The notes: generated by a model from the sequence alone, not told the origin. Positions 46,510 through 58,560 are shown, numbered from the stretch's first letter. The stretch: DNA of 64,000 nt from Ochotona curzoniae (GCF_017591425.1 NW_024466607.1:10424501-10488500); one strand, 5' to 3'. Translations and numbers: made by a program.

Positions 46510-47447
46510 TGGTGGTGTGGGCTGGTGTGTGGAATGGTTAGCCCCAGCATGTGGTTTGCTGGGGGTATGGGCTGGTGTGTGAAATGAACATTTCTGGTCG
46601 TTGGTATGGTGAGCTGTGAGAGATGGGAGGCTGGAGTTCTTGAGTGTGTGTGAGGGTACAGTGTGGATACCGTGTGCGGAGGGGGACCGTTAGCTTTTGT
46701 TTAGATTTTCTTTTGCTCTTTGTTTTGGCCTTTGTTTTTGCTTTTGTTTGGTCTTTGTTTTGCTTTTGTTTCACTCTTTGTTTAAACTTTCTTAGGCTTT
46801 TGTTTGGTCTTTCTTTAGCCTTTTGTTGAAACTTTGTGTGGCCTTTTTGTAGTCTTTGTGTAGCTTTTGTTTTAAAGTGGATCTTGGCTGAGGACCCATC
46901 AAAAACACCTTGTGTAATGACAAACCCAGATATATAATCTCTCCCTATATATTCTGCATGCGTTGAAGTAGCCAGAACCCTCCCGGGACCTGGTACAGAT
47001 GTGGAACCTGTTCACACAACAGCCGCTGTTTGAAGGTAAGGGAGCCTGCCAGTTTTCCTGTCACTTCATGTTGTACGTCATCTTTAAATCTCAAGCGGAT
47101 TTATGTGGATTCTTTGGTGGTATCTCCCTGGGGCAAACTTGCAATTAAACAGCGGTCGATGTTGGGAGGACAAGAAATTATGGGGAAAACAAGAACAGAG
47201 GAGGCAGAGGGCTCTCTGTGGAATGTTCCAGACAGTGTTTGGGAATTGCCTGAGCTCCCGGAAAGTCTCTGAATCTTACCTCAGATTTCCCTGGGTTTTA
47301 AGCCTTTTGTCCCGGATGTCAGGTCCAGGTCAGCTAATTTTTCTTCTAGTTTGTATCTTACCACTTGTTCTGTAACTGGCTTTGCATGTGGAGGATCCTA
47401 ACAGAACAATAAAGCCTGTGCTTTCTTAGATTTCTGTTCCTGGTACA
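46510..47447 (+). mobile_element. Possible solitary LTR
   Basis: The 3' end has the arrangement of an LTR: AATAAAGCCTGTGCTTTC at 47409, then a T-rich stretch and a CTGGTACAACA end. Upstream are a TATA-like CCTATATATTC (about 46945) and a T-rich tandem repeat. No second LTR or retroviral coding sequence is recognisable. The 5' limit is a guess. Confidence 0.35.
46693..46875 (+). repeat. T-rich tandem repeat, unit near CTTTTGTTTGGT
   Basis: About a dozen imperfect 11-18-base units of the type CTTTTGTTTGGTCTTTGTTT. The complementary strand codes a lysine/glutamine/threonine-rich run, which is a composition artefact. Confidence 0.85.
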
Positions 47448-48220
47448 ACACTGGTTTTAAATGGAATGACATGAATGCCTTGGTCTTCTATGAAATCTCT
47501 TAGAAATCCGAGGCAGTTTTTGGATCTGTGGTTGATAGAGAAAGGAATGGAAAGAGGAGAATCCAGAGGACTCGGGTAACTTGGCTGGAGGACTAAGGAA
47601 GGCAGTGGAAGAGGAAAAGATTTTTGATGCTGTGTGAGTGGAGCAGGGAGGCAGAAGACAGACTGCTGCCAGATGTGCAGCTGTGCTTGGGCAGAACGGC
47701 GGGGAGTCGTCAGTGGAGAGAACTTTAAAAACTCATTCAGATTCACAGCAAAGTTGAAAATGGTGCAAACGTCTCAGATGCATCCAGCTTATCCAAATGT
47801 TGGCCTCTCTTTCTGTACACTTACACACATGGCCTATATGTTATTCTTTGGGGGGCCTTTAAATTGCAGACATAATCCAAATCATAAAAAATTAACATTG
47901 GGAAAATAACATTATTTAGTCTTGAGGTAATACAATTGAATCAACTACCCTGGGACCAAGCCAAGGCCATGCATTATCTTTGGTTTTCTCTGTGACCTCC
48001 TTGTTTTCTGGAAGTATAGCTGAGACAGCAATTCTCTTTTACAGTCTTGAGAGTTTGGAAGAGTGTAAGTCAGTTACTACCTTATTATCAGTTTCTAGGT
48101 CTCTTAAAAAATATTTTACTGGAACACAGTATATATACCAAGAAATGCACATGTGTGTGCAGATAAATGAGTTTTTGGTCCTCTGATCTTGCTCAACAAC
48201 CCAAATTAAGAACAAAGCAT
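47448..48220. other. Intergenic, no gene seen
   Basis: Unique-looking sequence. No exon features. Confidence 0.5.
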
Positions 48221-48557
48221 TAGGGCCCGGCGCAGTGGCGCAGTGGTTAAGGTCCTCGCCTTGCACGCCTCGGATCCCATATGGGCGCTGGTTCTAATCC
48301 CAATGGCCCCACTTCCCATCCAACTCCCTGCCTGTGGCCCGGGAAAGCAGTGGAGGACGGCCCAAAGCTTTGGGACCCTGCACCCGTGTGGGAGACCCGG
48401 AAGAGGCTCCTGGCTTCAGATTGGCATAGCATCGGCCATTGCGCTCACTTGGGGAGTGAATCATCGGATGGAAGATCTTCCTCTCTGTCTCTCTTCCTCT
48501 CTGTATATCCGCCTTTCCAATAAAAAATATAAAATAAATCTTTAAAAAAAAAAAAGA
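48221..48557 (+). repeat. Young full-length CSINE, forward
   Basis: GGGCCCGGCGCAGTGGCGC head and AATAAATCTTT tail. Target-site duplication visible: AAGAACAAAGCATTAG before and AAGAACGAAGCATTAG after, one mismatch. Confidence 0.96.
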
Positions 48558-49040
48558 ACGAAGCATTAGTGCTGCCCCAAGATGCCCCTCATTTCCAAAT
48601 TGATGTTTGAATCTGTTGATAGAAACCTCAAATTCAAGGTATTATTTAGGATTTTAAATGAGCCTCTAATATATTTTTATACAAAATGATAAAGACTTAA
48701 AATCCACAACATTTTGGAAAAATTCTTCAACATCCACTAAAAGTGGGCAAGCATGACCCTTTGTGAGTGGTGGTTACCATGCTGTAGGAACTAGATAACC
48801 GTAGCTTAAGTATTTAATATGTGTCCATTGGATTCACCTCTAGTGCTGTGTGAGTGTTTGTCTCATAAATGTGATCACTCCTCTCTAAGCACAGCTGTCT
48901 GCAACAAACGCAGTGCAATCAAGCGTGGTCCCGGTAGGTTGCTGATAACCCTTGCTGGGCTGGTGGGCGGCATGCACGAATGGAGGGGACACAGCTCTGT
49001 GTTGTGATCCCAAGTGCTTCCTCTTTCACTGAACGTTCTC
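48558..49040. other. Intergenic, no gene seen
   Basis: AT-rich sequence between repeats. Nothing recognisable. Confidence 0.5.
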
Positions 49041-49272
49041 CAGTAACATCCACTTCTCTGAAATGTCAGGATTGCAGTCTTTCGTTTTGTGACTGAATAG
49101 TATTTTACCGTGCATGCAGATCACAGCTGTTGATGGACACCCAGGTTGATTCCATCTCTTGCCGAGTAGTGCTGTCATGAGCGTAGACGTCCACCTCTTT
49201 CTCTGATAGATTGATCTCAGTCCCCTTGAATATATATCCAGAAGTAAAGTGGCTGGGCCAAATAGAGTTTAA
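49041..49272 (-). repeat. LINE-1 fragment, reverse
   Basis: GACTGAATAGTATTTTACCGT, TGTTGATGGACACCCAGGTTG, then GAATATATATCCAGAAGTAA: the classic order of an old LINE-1 3'-region read in reverse. Confidence 0.8.
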
Positions 49273-49605
49273 TTTCTTTTTTAAAAAATGATTTATGTAT
49301 ATTTTTTGGAAAGGCAGATTTACAGAGAGAAGGAGAGACACAAAGATCCCCCATTTGCTGGCTCACTCCCCAAGTGGCTGCAACGGCCAGAGCTGAGCCG
49401 ACCCAAAACCAGGAGCCAGGAATTTCTTCTAGATCTCCCACATGGGTGCAGGGTCCCAAGGCTTTAAGCCATCCTTGACTGCTTTCCCAAGCCACAAGCA
49501 AGGAGCTGGATGGGAAGTGGAACTGCTGGGACACCAACTGGTGCCCTTATTGGATTCCAGTGCTTGCAAGGGGAGGATTATGCAATTGAGCCATCATGCT
49601 GTCCT
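49273..49605 (-). repeat. CSINE, reverse
   Basis: Full-length moderately diverged copy inserted at the end of LINE-1 sequence. Ends AGCCATCATGCTGTCC. Confidence 0.88.
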
Positions 49606-49793
49606 TTCTCCCCTTTTTAAAAATTAAGATATTGTACATGTTAAAGTTATAGCTAGTACTGCGCAAACAAGCATAGTCACTGTCTTGAACTTGGGTTCTG
49701 CCCAAGTGGTTTGGATAGTTCTGAAATGCTTTTGATCTCGCCGATCCAAGTATAAGGAACCCCTAAAATAAATCTTTAAAAAGTTGGGGTTCT

Positions 49794-50133
49794 CGGGCCC
49801 GGCGCGGTGGCGCAAGTGGTTAAAGGTCCTCACCTTGCACGCCCGGGATCCCATATGGGCGCCGGTTCTAATCCCGGCGGCCCCGCTTCCCTTCCAGCTC
49901 CCTGCTTGTGGCCCGGGAAAGCAGTCGAGGGTGGCCCAAAGCTTTGGGACCCTGCACCCGTGTGGGAGACCCAGAAGAGGCTCCTGGCTTCGGATTGGCA
50001 TAGCATCGGCCGTTGCGCTCACTTGGGGAGTGAATCATCGGACGGAAGATCTTCTTCTCTGTCTCTCCTCTCTGTATATCTGCCTTTCCAATAAAAAAAA
50101 ATAATAATAAAAAAATAAATCTAAAAAAAAAAA
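49794..50133 (+). repeat. Young full-length CSINE, forward
   Basis: Closest copy to consensus in the window. Flanked by a perfect 14-base target-site duplication AAAGTTGGGGTTCT (49780-49793 and 50134-50147). Just before the 5' duplication sits a bare AAAATAAATCTTTAAA, like the tail of an older CSINE. Confidence 0.98.
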
Positions 50134-50399
50134 AAAGTTGGGGTTCTGCACATATGCTATGCAGTGCATAGCTCCTGGGTAGAGGCAGTCCTGACTGTGA
50201 TGACGGCCTTGTCTGGTTACAGTGTGGTTTTAGAAAGTGTTTTCTCCACACTTAAAGGATTAGTGCTCTTACAGTGAACCATGCAGGTGTCAGCAAGGGG
50301 ACCCTCCTCTCCTTCAGCCCAAAGAATGGATTCAGGAGATGGGAAGCTTGGAAGGCCCCTCCTTGTCACTCCTGGTTTCTGGAGTTGATCAGCACATTT

Positions 50400-50702
50400 T
50401 CTTTTTAAAAATGTTTGTGAAAGGTAAGAATTCTAGAATTCCAGAGGGAAGAGAGACGAGTCTTTCATTTGCTGTTTCACTCTCTGAATGGCCACGATGG
50501 CCAGAGCTGGCCAATCTGGAGCCAGGAGCTTCTCCCAGGTCTGCTGTGTGGGTGCGGGCTCCAAGCACTCAGGCCATTCTCCTCTGCTTTTCTAGGCACA
50601 TTAGCAGGGCTCTGGATCAGAAGGGAAGCAGCCGGGACTGGAGCTGGCCGGCACCCATTTGAGGTGATGGTACTGCAGGCTGTGGCTTTACTTGCTAAAG
50701 GA
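50400..50702 (-). repeat. Old CSINE, reverse
   Basis: CATTTGCTGTTTCACTCTC, CCAGGAGCTTCTCCCAGG and GAAGCAGCCGGGACTGG mark a diverged reverse copy. Confidence 0.7.
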
Positions 50703-51054
50703 CTTTCAGCATGTTAATTTATCTCTTTTGATCTCAGCAGGTCAAATGCCATAGATACCTAAGGTTAATTACTAGCTTTTCTTAAATAAAAAAATTTGAA
50801 TTCCACAGTTGATTGCTTAGCCAGAACGGATGACTTTTATTGCAGTAATTTCAGATTAAGCATTTTATGATAAAATGTTCTAAATGTTCAGAAATTCTGT
50901 TTACATCCCTCAGCTTCATTCCATCATTTCCTGTCTTCCTTTGCTGCACCCCCACCTCCACATACAGACCAGTCTCCAAACAAAGGGAACCGCTTCTAAT
51001 CCCAATGGCCAAATCTGCCTGCCTGCAGGCTTTTGCATTTTAATCCCCAAATTC

Positions 51055-51309
51055 CTGTCTTCTCATTCATTCCTTAAGTGGCAGCAACAGCTGAAGTTGA
51101 GCCGATCCAACGCCAGGAGCCAGGAGCTTGTTCCGGGTCTCCCACTTGGGAGCAGGGTCCCAAGGCTTTGGGCCGTCCTCCACTGTTTTTCCAGGCCACG
51201 TCAGGGAGCTGGATGGGAAGTGGTGCAGCCAGGACACGAACTGGTGACCATATGGGTTCCCGGTGCTTGCATGGGGAATATTAGCCAACAGAGCCATCAT
51301 GCCGGGCCT
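51055..51309 (-). repeat. CSINE, reverse, tail missing
   Basis: CATTCCTTAAGTGGCAGC to AGCCATCATGCCGGGCC. The head is well preserved. Confidence 0.85.
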
Positions 51310-51639
51310 ACTGTGTGTTGGTCTTTGCTGTTTATCAGAGCTGGATGCATTTATTCTACTACTCTCCTATCATGCACCTGACACCCAGGAGGCGCTTAAA
51401 ACATAATTGTTAACAAAGCAAATTTCAATCAACTCATTTCCAGGGAAAGGGGGAGAGAAGGAGAAAGTAAGGCCACGCTTTGGCTCCTTAGGGATCCCGA
51501 GGAAGTAAGTCATGACTGGAAGATAACGTTCGTAGTCCGAGGGCGCCATGCTGTTGCTAGCCCTCCCATCTGGAGTTCATGGCCTGGAGGAATCAAATGC
51601 ATCTCCGTGCTGGGCTGAGGGAGCGTTAACGGAGCGTAA

Positions 51640-51980
51640 CGAAGGACAAAACCGTGTGTAAGGGAGGTGCACCTATCTCGTCACTTCGAGCCGCCGGGGT
51701 GAGGGCGCCCACGGTGACGTAATCAAGGCGCGCGGTGCCTTCACTTCCGGGCGGAAGGCCTGACTCCCGCGAACGTGCCCGGTACCCCAGCGCCTCAGCA
51801 CACCGGAACTGGACGGATTTCGCAGAGCACGCGTGCCTTGCACTTATGAGATGGTTGTTTGTTACTGAAGCCACCCTGTTCTCAGTGGTCAGTGGCGCTG
51901 TTAATGAGCGGATGTTGAGTGGAATGAGGACCTGAGGGCCCCACTGCCTTATCTCGTTGTGGTTCTGTCCTACACGTAAG
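51640..51980 (+). promoter_or_regulatory. GC-rich promoter-like patch, unassigned
   Basis: Short CpG-rich patch in an AT-rich region, with a CRE-like TGACGTAA (51715-51722) and a back-to-back ETS pair CTTCCGGGCGGAAG (51744-51757). A donor-like TACAC|GTAAGT follows at 51976. No recognisable coding exon. It could be a lncRNA or alternative promoter. Confidence 0.4.
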
Positions 51981-52027
51981 TCTGCAGAGCTTATGTTTTT
52001 GGAACATTACAAAGAATATTCTTTTTT

Positions 52028-52342
52028 ATCACTTAAAAAGGATTTATCTTTTATTGGAAAGTCAGATTTACAGAGAGAAGGAGAGAGAGATCTTTAGTCC
52101 GCTGGTTAACTCCTGAAGTGGCTGCAATGGCTGGAGCTGAACTGATCCAAAGCCAGGAGCCAGGAGCTTCTTCTGGGTCTCCCACGCGGGTGCAGGGTCC
52201 CAAGGCTTTGGGCCGTCTTCAACTGCTTTCCCAGGCTGCAAGCAGGGAGCTGGAAGGGAAGTGGAGCAGCTGGAATACAGATCGGCACCCACATGTGTGT
52301 GCAAGCTGAGGACTTAAGTCACGAGGCTACCGTGCCGGGCCC
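52028..52342 (-). repeat. CSINE, reverse
   Basis: ATCTTTTATTGGAAAGTCAG to ACCGTGCCGGGCCC. Full length. CAAGAATATT after it resembles AAAGAATATT before it, a likely target-site duplication. Confidence 0.93.
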
Positions 52343-52354
52343 AAGAATATTGTC

Positions 52355-52445
52355 TTTTTGTTTTTTGTTTTTTTTATGATTTTTTAAAATTGTTATTAAC
52401 ATTGTATTGTGTGATACAATTTTATAGGCACTGGGAAGAATATTG
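52355..52445 (-). repeat. Short LINE-1 3'-end-like fragment
   Basis: T-rich start then ATTGTGTGATACAATTTTATAGGC, similar to the start of the segment at 40.37 kb. Confidence 0.35.
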
Positions 52446-52589
52446 TCTTAATCATGTATTACACAAGCAAAACCTTTACACTATAAAAGATAAACATATC
52501 TCAAAACGTGAAACAGGGAAAATTAGCCCAAACACAGATTTCAACTATTTTTGTATTTTGTTTGTAATATGAATAGAATTTTACTCAAA

Positions 52590-52857
52590 ATTTTGAGAGA
52601 TTCATTTTACTTGAAGAATTGCAGAGAAACAGAAAGAGAAATCTTCCATCTACTCGTATATTTCCCAAATGGCTACAGTGGCTGGAGCTGAGCCAATCCA
52701 AAGCCAGGACCCTCTTCTGGGTCTCCCATGCGGTGGAGGGTCCCAAGATCTGCTGCTTTCCCAAGCTTTGAGCAGGAAGTTGGATGAAAAGCTGGTGCGC
52801 ATATGGGATGCGAGTGCTTGCAGACAGGATTAGCTGGTTGAAGTATTGGGCTGGTCC
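52590..52857 (-). repeat. CSINE, reverse
   Basis: TTACTTGAAGAATTGCAGAG, AGCCAATCCAAAGCCAGG and ATTGGGCTGGTCCC, with an internal deletion. Confidence 0.75.
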
Positions 52858-53349
52858 CTCTCCAGATAGCTTTAAACAAGGTAATTTTATTTGGAATCAT
52901 GTTTCATCAAGAAACACATTGTGTTGGAGAATACCTTGGTTTATAACTTAAAGTCTAAAATGTTTTTGGTCTATTTTAGACTATTCAAAGAGTTATGGGC
53001 TTATTAATCAGTTGCACGTTTCCTAGTAGCTGTACATGGGATAGCTTTGGTGCTTTGTTGTTGAAATATAGTCCCTTGGTGCTGGTCAGGTACCAGTGCA
53101 CGGTGCCTGCTAGTGCCTGATGCCTGTTGGGGACTCCAGGAGCTCGGAGCCGCCTGGAAGCCCGCATCCAGCAGCTCTCCCCGGGTGCTTCACAAGCATA
53201 CGTCATGTTTCATTTCATTCACTTGTCCTGCAAGTGTCTTTGTTGCAGACACTGAGTTAAAGTTGTGGACGTTGAAATAAAATGGTGGGCAAAGCATGTG
53301 CATTTTAGTAGTCATGAGAAAATGATCACATATAAAATGCCAGAGTCAC

Positions 53350-53396
53350 ACATGGCAACTTAACCTACTGTGCCAAAACAGCAGGCCCGGCCCTCT
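53350..53396 (-). repeat. CSINE head fragment, reverse
   Basis: Only CAACTTAACCTACTGTGCC and the GGCCCGGCCC head remain. Confidence 0.5.
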
Positions 53397-54060
53397 CTCA
53401 TCTCTGCTTCTTCATTCTGCTTGGGCTCCTTTCTCCTCCTATACAGTGGTTTGAACAGAATATCTTCAGAGGAAATCCAGGATGAACTTGGACTTGAACC
53501 TTTTTGCATTTTTTTCTCCCAGGGATCCTAACCCTGCCATCCATTACCTGGGAACACTTCTTTTACATGTTTTTATTTAACTTTATTGTTTAGATTAGGA
53601 ATATAAGCTCAGTACTTGCCATTGTATCATATCTGATTGATTTTTTTTAAAAACTAAGAATGCTTACAGACTCGAGGGCATCATTTACTCTGTCAAGCCG
53701 ATGAGCTGAGGGACCTGCTTGTGGTTCTTACCAGATTTAACTTGGTGTTCTTACAGAGACTTAGACAAAACCCAATAACCCCAAGAGAAAGCTATCATTC
53801 TGATTGGCTGCCTTAGTCAACATAAATCTTTTTATTGCGTAGGAACATAATTTATATATCCCTTGGATATTCTCAATTTCATGTCTTATCATATTGGAAT
53901 CCTCCAATTAGTTTATATGTAGAGAAATGCATCTCTTTCTGGAGCTGTAAGGGAGAATGGCATTAGTTTAATTCATTTATTGGGGTGATTCAGTTAATTA
54001 TAAAAGATTTTCATTTTTAGAACCAGACTCGAATTCTATTCATTACTTTTCTAAATAAAC
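53397..54060. other. AT-rich intergenic, no gene seen
   Basis: No recognisable repeat or exon. Confidence 0.5.
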
Positions 54061-54062
54061 GT

Positions 54063-54690
54063 TGGACTAGCACCATGGCATAGTAGGTTGAGCTGTTGCC
54101 TGCAATGCCAACTTCCTCTATGGGCACCAGTTTGAGTCTTGGCTACTCTACTCTTTTTTTTTTTTTTAAGATTTATTTATTTTTATTGCAAATTCAGATA
54201 CACAGAGAAGAGGAGAGACAGAGATGTTCCGTCTGATGATTCGCTCCCCAGATGACTGCAATGGCTGGAGCTGAGCCTATCTGAAGCCAGAAACCAGGAG
54301 CTTCTTTCAGGTCTCCCACATAGGTGCAGGATCCCAAAGATTTAGGCCATCCTTAAATGCTTTCTGAGGCCACAGAGAACTGGATGGGAAACTGGGCCGC
54401 CAAGATTAGAACTGGCATTCTTATGGGATCCTGGACTTTAGTTGCTAGACTACCGCACTGGATCCAGCTACTGTACTTCTGATCCAGCTTCCTGCTAATA
54501 TGCCTGGAAAGCAGCAAGGATAGCTAAAGTGTTTGTGCATGTACTCTCATGTAGAAGACCTGGAAGAAGCTCCAGGCTTCTGGCTTTGGACTGACCTAGC
54601 TTCATTTGGGAGGTAAACTGGTGGATGGAAGATCTCTGTTTTTCCTTGTTTCCCTGTAAATCTGCTCTTCAAATAAAAATATGTCTTTTT
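54063..54690 (+). repeat. Forward CSINE split by a nested CSINE
   Basis: The older forward copy occupies 54063-54152 and 54467-54690. Its halves are continuous (tRNA-like head first, CAAATAAAAATATG tail last) once the nested element is removed. Confidence 0.85.
54153..54466 (-). repeat. Nested CSINE, reverse
   Basis: Reverse copy inserted into the forward one. The flanks GCTACTCTACTC and GCTACTGTACTTC are the diverged target-site duplication, so the relative order of insertion is clear. Confidence 0.9.
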
Positions 54691-54976
54691 CTGAAAACTT
54701 CGTTTAAAAAATTCAGGCTTGTAGAGCTTAATGAAAGAAATGGAAAGAAGACTGAAGATTTTTTACTTAATGACAGTGAAGTAACTGGACATATAGAATT
54801 TTTTCTTTTTAATATTAAAGTAGCTTCTAAAAATTTGTATATGATAGCCCCAAATAATAAAACATGTTCCTTTGTAGGATTCTGAAAATGAAGCTTCATG
54901 TATAGCACATTTGAATTTATCTGCAATCCAAGCAATACAAACAGTACGTTAACATGTTCTATTGTTTCACTTTTAG

Positions 54977-55055
54977 GGAAAAAAAGAAGCAAATGATACC
55001 AAGACAAGCTCATATCAGAGATTTAATCGGCAAATGTGTGTGGAAGAAAATACAG
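54977..55055 (+). other. Exon-like segment, unassigned
   Basis: A 79-base segment bounded by a good acceptor (TTGTTTCACTTTTAG) and donor (ACAG|GTACAA). Two frames are open across it; one reads GKKEANDTKTSSYQRFNRQM and onward. The preceding 54.7-54.95 kb is also open in part. I recognise no protein, and chance is a real possibility. Confidence 0.2.
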
Positions 55056-57539
55056 GTACAAATGAGTCTGTTGGGTCTATGTCTAAATAGTTGTATAATA
55101 GTAACGTATTCAGAATGTCACCGCCGAATGTAGAACAGCAAAAAATACCAAGGAATCAGACTTGCAGTAAGAGTTTAATATTATTTCAGTGTGTTCTGGT
55201 TTTTACAGTATGCCCGGTTTGGGGAGTAGGGATGTAAAGATTATTTCTGTGCTTCATAGATTGTAAGCCATTTGTTTATCCTTGACAAACCCATGTGGTT
55301 GTGTACAGTGGGGCAGGTATTCTATGAGAAAGAGACTTCCTCCTTTTATATCTTCAAGCTCTACTCAGGACTCTTCCCATCTCTTGGTCTTAACTGAATG
55401 GAACCAGTCCTCTGAGAGCAGAGTTTCGTCTATTAACCTCCCAAGAGGATGTCCTTTTAAACTCCAAGTAGCTCCCAGTTTGAAAGTGGGGTCAGTGACC
55501 TTCCATTGCCACTTTGCACTCCACTACACCTTCACTCTCTGCTTAGGAAGTTTATAGGTGTGACATCTCAGTCACTGCTTCTCTTTCCTTGGCAGTTTCC
55601 AGACACCTCCCTTCCTATCTGCTCCATGTCCATCCATCAATTTAGATGACTTCAGTAGATATGTAAACGAGCCATTTGCTATTCCGGTGAATTATCCAGT
55701 CTGCCTCATCTATCTGTTGTCATGTGCTGGACCTTGTCAGTACTTGACACTGCTCCATCAAGCAGACAGTGCAAACATCTAGCATCTCCTTCTCAACCTT
55801 CCAACTTGCTTTAAGTGTCCCGCTAGGATCAGTCTTCCATTAGGTGCTTTGAGTTGACTTTTTCATTCTTGGACCCATTCATCTATGCATTCATCAATCA
55901 CCCTTTTCTATCTCATATTGTCTTCGTATTACTGGTAGATTCTAAAACACATCATTTCAGCTCTTCTGCAAATTCTCTGGCAAATCTAGATCTTGGATGA
56001 ACTTATCTGTTTTCCTCATGTCTCCACCTGAGCTATAGAGAACTTTGGAGAGGAATCAGTGGAGCAGACTGATGCCATTCTAGGTTAATAACCCATGGAT
56101 TGGAGAGGAAGCCTGAGATGCTTAGTAAATTAAACACTCTAAAGGTACTAAGCATGTGAAATAAAGAAATATTATACTAAGATGTGCATTTTTGTAAGAT
56201 CCATAAGACTTTCTGGTTCTTTCCTGCCAGAATCTTTTTAAAAACCCACTCTATTCTCAAATATCCAACTTTCTCATTCTTATCTGCTAACCTTACTTCT
56301 CATTTCACTGAATAAATGGAACTTCATGCGACCAGCTGTTTTTCCTCTCCTAACAAAGCCCAGCAGTCAGTATGTGCTATGAATTCTTTCTTTCTTTTTT
56401 TTTTTAGATTTTACTAAGAATGCTAGCTATAGCCTCTCTAATTTTATTTCCGTGTCTTCTTCCATACTGGATTCTTCTCAATAGCAATTTTAAGTTCTAT
56501 AATCTCATTATAATAAACAAACCAACAAACAGCCAACCTCCTCCTACCTCTACATGCTTCCCTCCAAATTCTTCTGGAAACCATGCTTATCTAATTACCA
56601 TTAGTCTTCTTCTCCCCCCATTCTCCAGTTTCTGGTCTGAGTTTCCTGTCATTTTTCTCTCTGAATCTTCTGCCCCTGTTCTGTCTAGGAGCCCTTGGAT
56701 TTGAGTCCTGTTAGTCACTCAGTAGGAATCATTCTTTTTGAAGCATTAATTGCTGCCATAGTACGTAGCCAAATGTGCTTTTAGAGTCTTCATGTCACAT
56801 TGCCTCTCAGAGTCATTATGCAAAGTTGGCTCTTTCCTCTTCTGGAACACTTCTTCCTGTTGGCTGTCACAATAAAACATGTTTCTAGGTTCCCTCTACT
56901 TCTCTGACAGGTCTTTATCTTTTGCCATTTTTTCCTCTTTTGTCTCACCTGTGTCTCAAGGCTCAGTCAGAGCCTCTTCTAACCTTACGTTCTACCACCA
57001 GGGCAACCCTATCGCCCCTGATGGCTTACTCCGACATCTGTACTTTCCAATTCTCTCTGCGGCCATACTCCTCTTAGGAACTTTCCATGTGCCATCTCTA
57101 TCCAGAGGACTTCAGATGCCTTAACTTGAATGCATTTTAAATTGAACTCAAATTCCCGAACTTTTCTTTTTTCCATTGGTAAACATTTCCATGAACCCCT
57201 TGCTCAGGCTATGTGCTTTGGGTTTATCCTTGTTACCACTGCTCGTGTGCAACGAGTCACCAACTGTTGCTGCTACTCAGAATATTTTATTATCAACATT
57301 ATTTTCCCATGGCCATATCAAATAGCCTTTGACAGGCCATTTTTTTTTTTTTCTCCTCAGGCCTCCGTTCATTTTCCTCAAAGCTTTAAGAGGGACCTTG
57401 CAAAAATGCACATCTTCGTATCATATTTCTTTATTTCACATGCTTAGTACCTATAGCATGTTTGATTTACTAAGCATCTCAGTTTTCCTCCCCTAGCCCA
57501 TACTGCTTTTCTTCTCTTACATACAACATGCCAGTCACG
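55056..57539. other. Intergenic, ancient repeats, no gene seen
   Basis: AT-rich, T/C-biased sequence. The 56.88-57.45 kb part reads like an ancient dispersed repeat (ATCTGTACTTTCCAATTCTC, then TTGCTCAGGC context) that I cannot name with certainty. Confidence 0.45.
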
Positions 57540-57925
57540 CTGGTCTTGTCCTGGGTCCTCAGATGTACACCTGACCTCCTGAACCCGAACCTTTGCCTCA
57601 AACACTCTTAAGTTCTTTGCCAAGATAACATTGACCCATATTTTAGGTTCTTTCCTCTAGAAAGCCTTCCATGACCTCCTACGCTGGTTAAGGGTCTTCA
57701 TTCTATATGGACTTGTTACCCCTTGCACTTTTCCTTCAAGGCACTAATAAATCTAATTAAGTAGCTTCTTCTCAAGATGGCATTATTTTAATGCCTGTCC
57801 CCTTGCTGGGCTGTGTATTCCATGGAGGTCAGGGTGTTTGTCCACTGCTGCTGTATTGTCAAGATCTGACACTGTATTTGGTTCATCACATGTGCTGATC
57901 ACCTGCTGTTTTAAGTGGATGAGGG
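57540..57925 (+). repeat. LINE-2 3' end, forward
   Basis: AGAAAGCCTTCCATGACCTCC, then TGTATTCCATGGAGGTCAGGG and a TTGGTTCATCACATG end follow the order of the mammalian L2 3' terminus. Ancient and diverged. Confidence 0.65.
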
Positions 57926-58560
57926 ATTTAAATAAAATACAATAAATAAGAATGTAAAGATGGAAGCCCACAGATTGCAAAGTGCAATAAAGATAAGTGG
58001 CAGTTAGCCCAGCTGAGGAAATCTACCAGCCTAACTGCCATTGGTGGCTCCCAACAGAGTCTTGGACACAAAGAGGTGGCCAACACTTGAGTTCTTGGTT
58101 TAACTTCTCTCTCTGTCCTCTGCCCTCTTTGTCTCTCCCTTGGAGAGTGCAAGGCAGCTTGGTAGTTGTTGCATCCATTCTTTGGGAGTAGAGCAATGCA
58201 TCAGCCCTTCTTTCCTGGATTCTTCAAACCTGGATTCTTAACTGAAATCCCCAGTGAGGACCATAGATGAGAGTCACATTTAGGTTGTTCTAGAAAGCAA
58301 TACAAGGTTAGTTGCTTTCTCCATCCTTCAGAAAAGAATTAACAAGGGAGAGATAGAGAGGACTTCTTTAACTTAAATATGTGTACATCCAGTACCCCTC
58401 ATTCTCCTAGGGCGAAGCTTGCCATTCTTGTTTCTTACATCACAAACACCCAGTTAACATGGAAATTCTGATCACACCTGGCACACTTTAAAACCAAGAA
58501 TATGTTGTCCAGGAAACTCATTTTTTTTTGTATAAACCTTAATTCTTAAAATAGTCCTAC
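57926..58560. other. Intergenic, no gene seen
   Basis: Unique-looking sequence without exon features. Confidence 0.5.
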
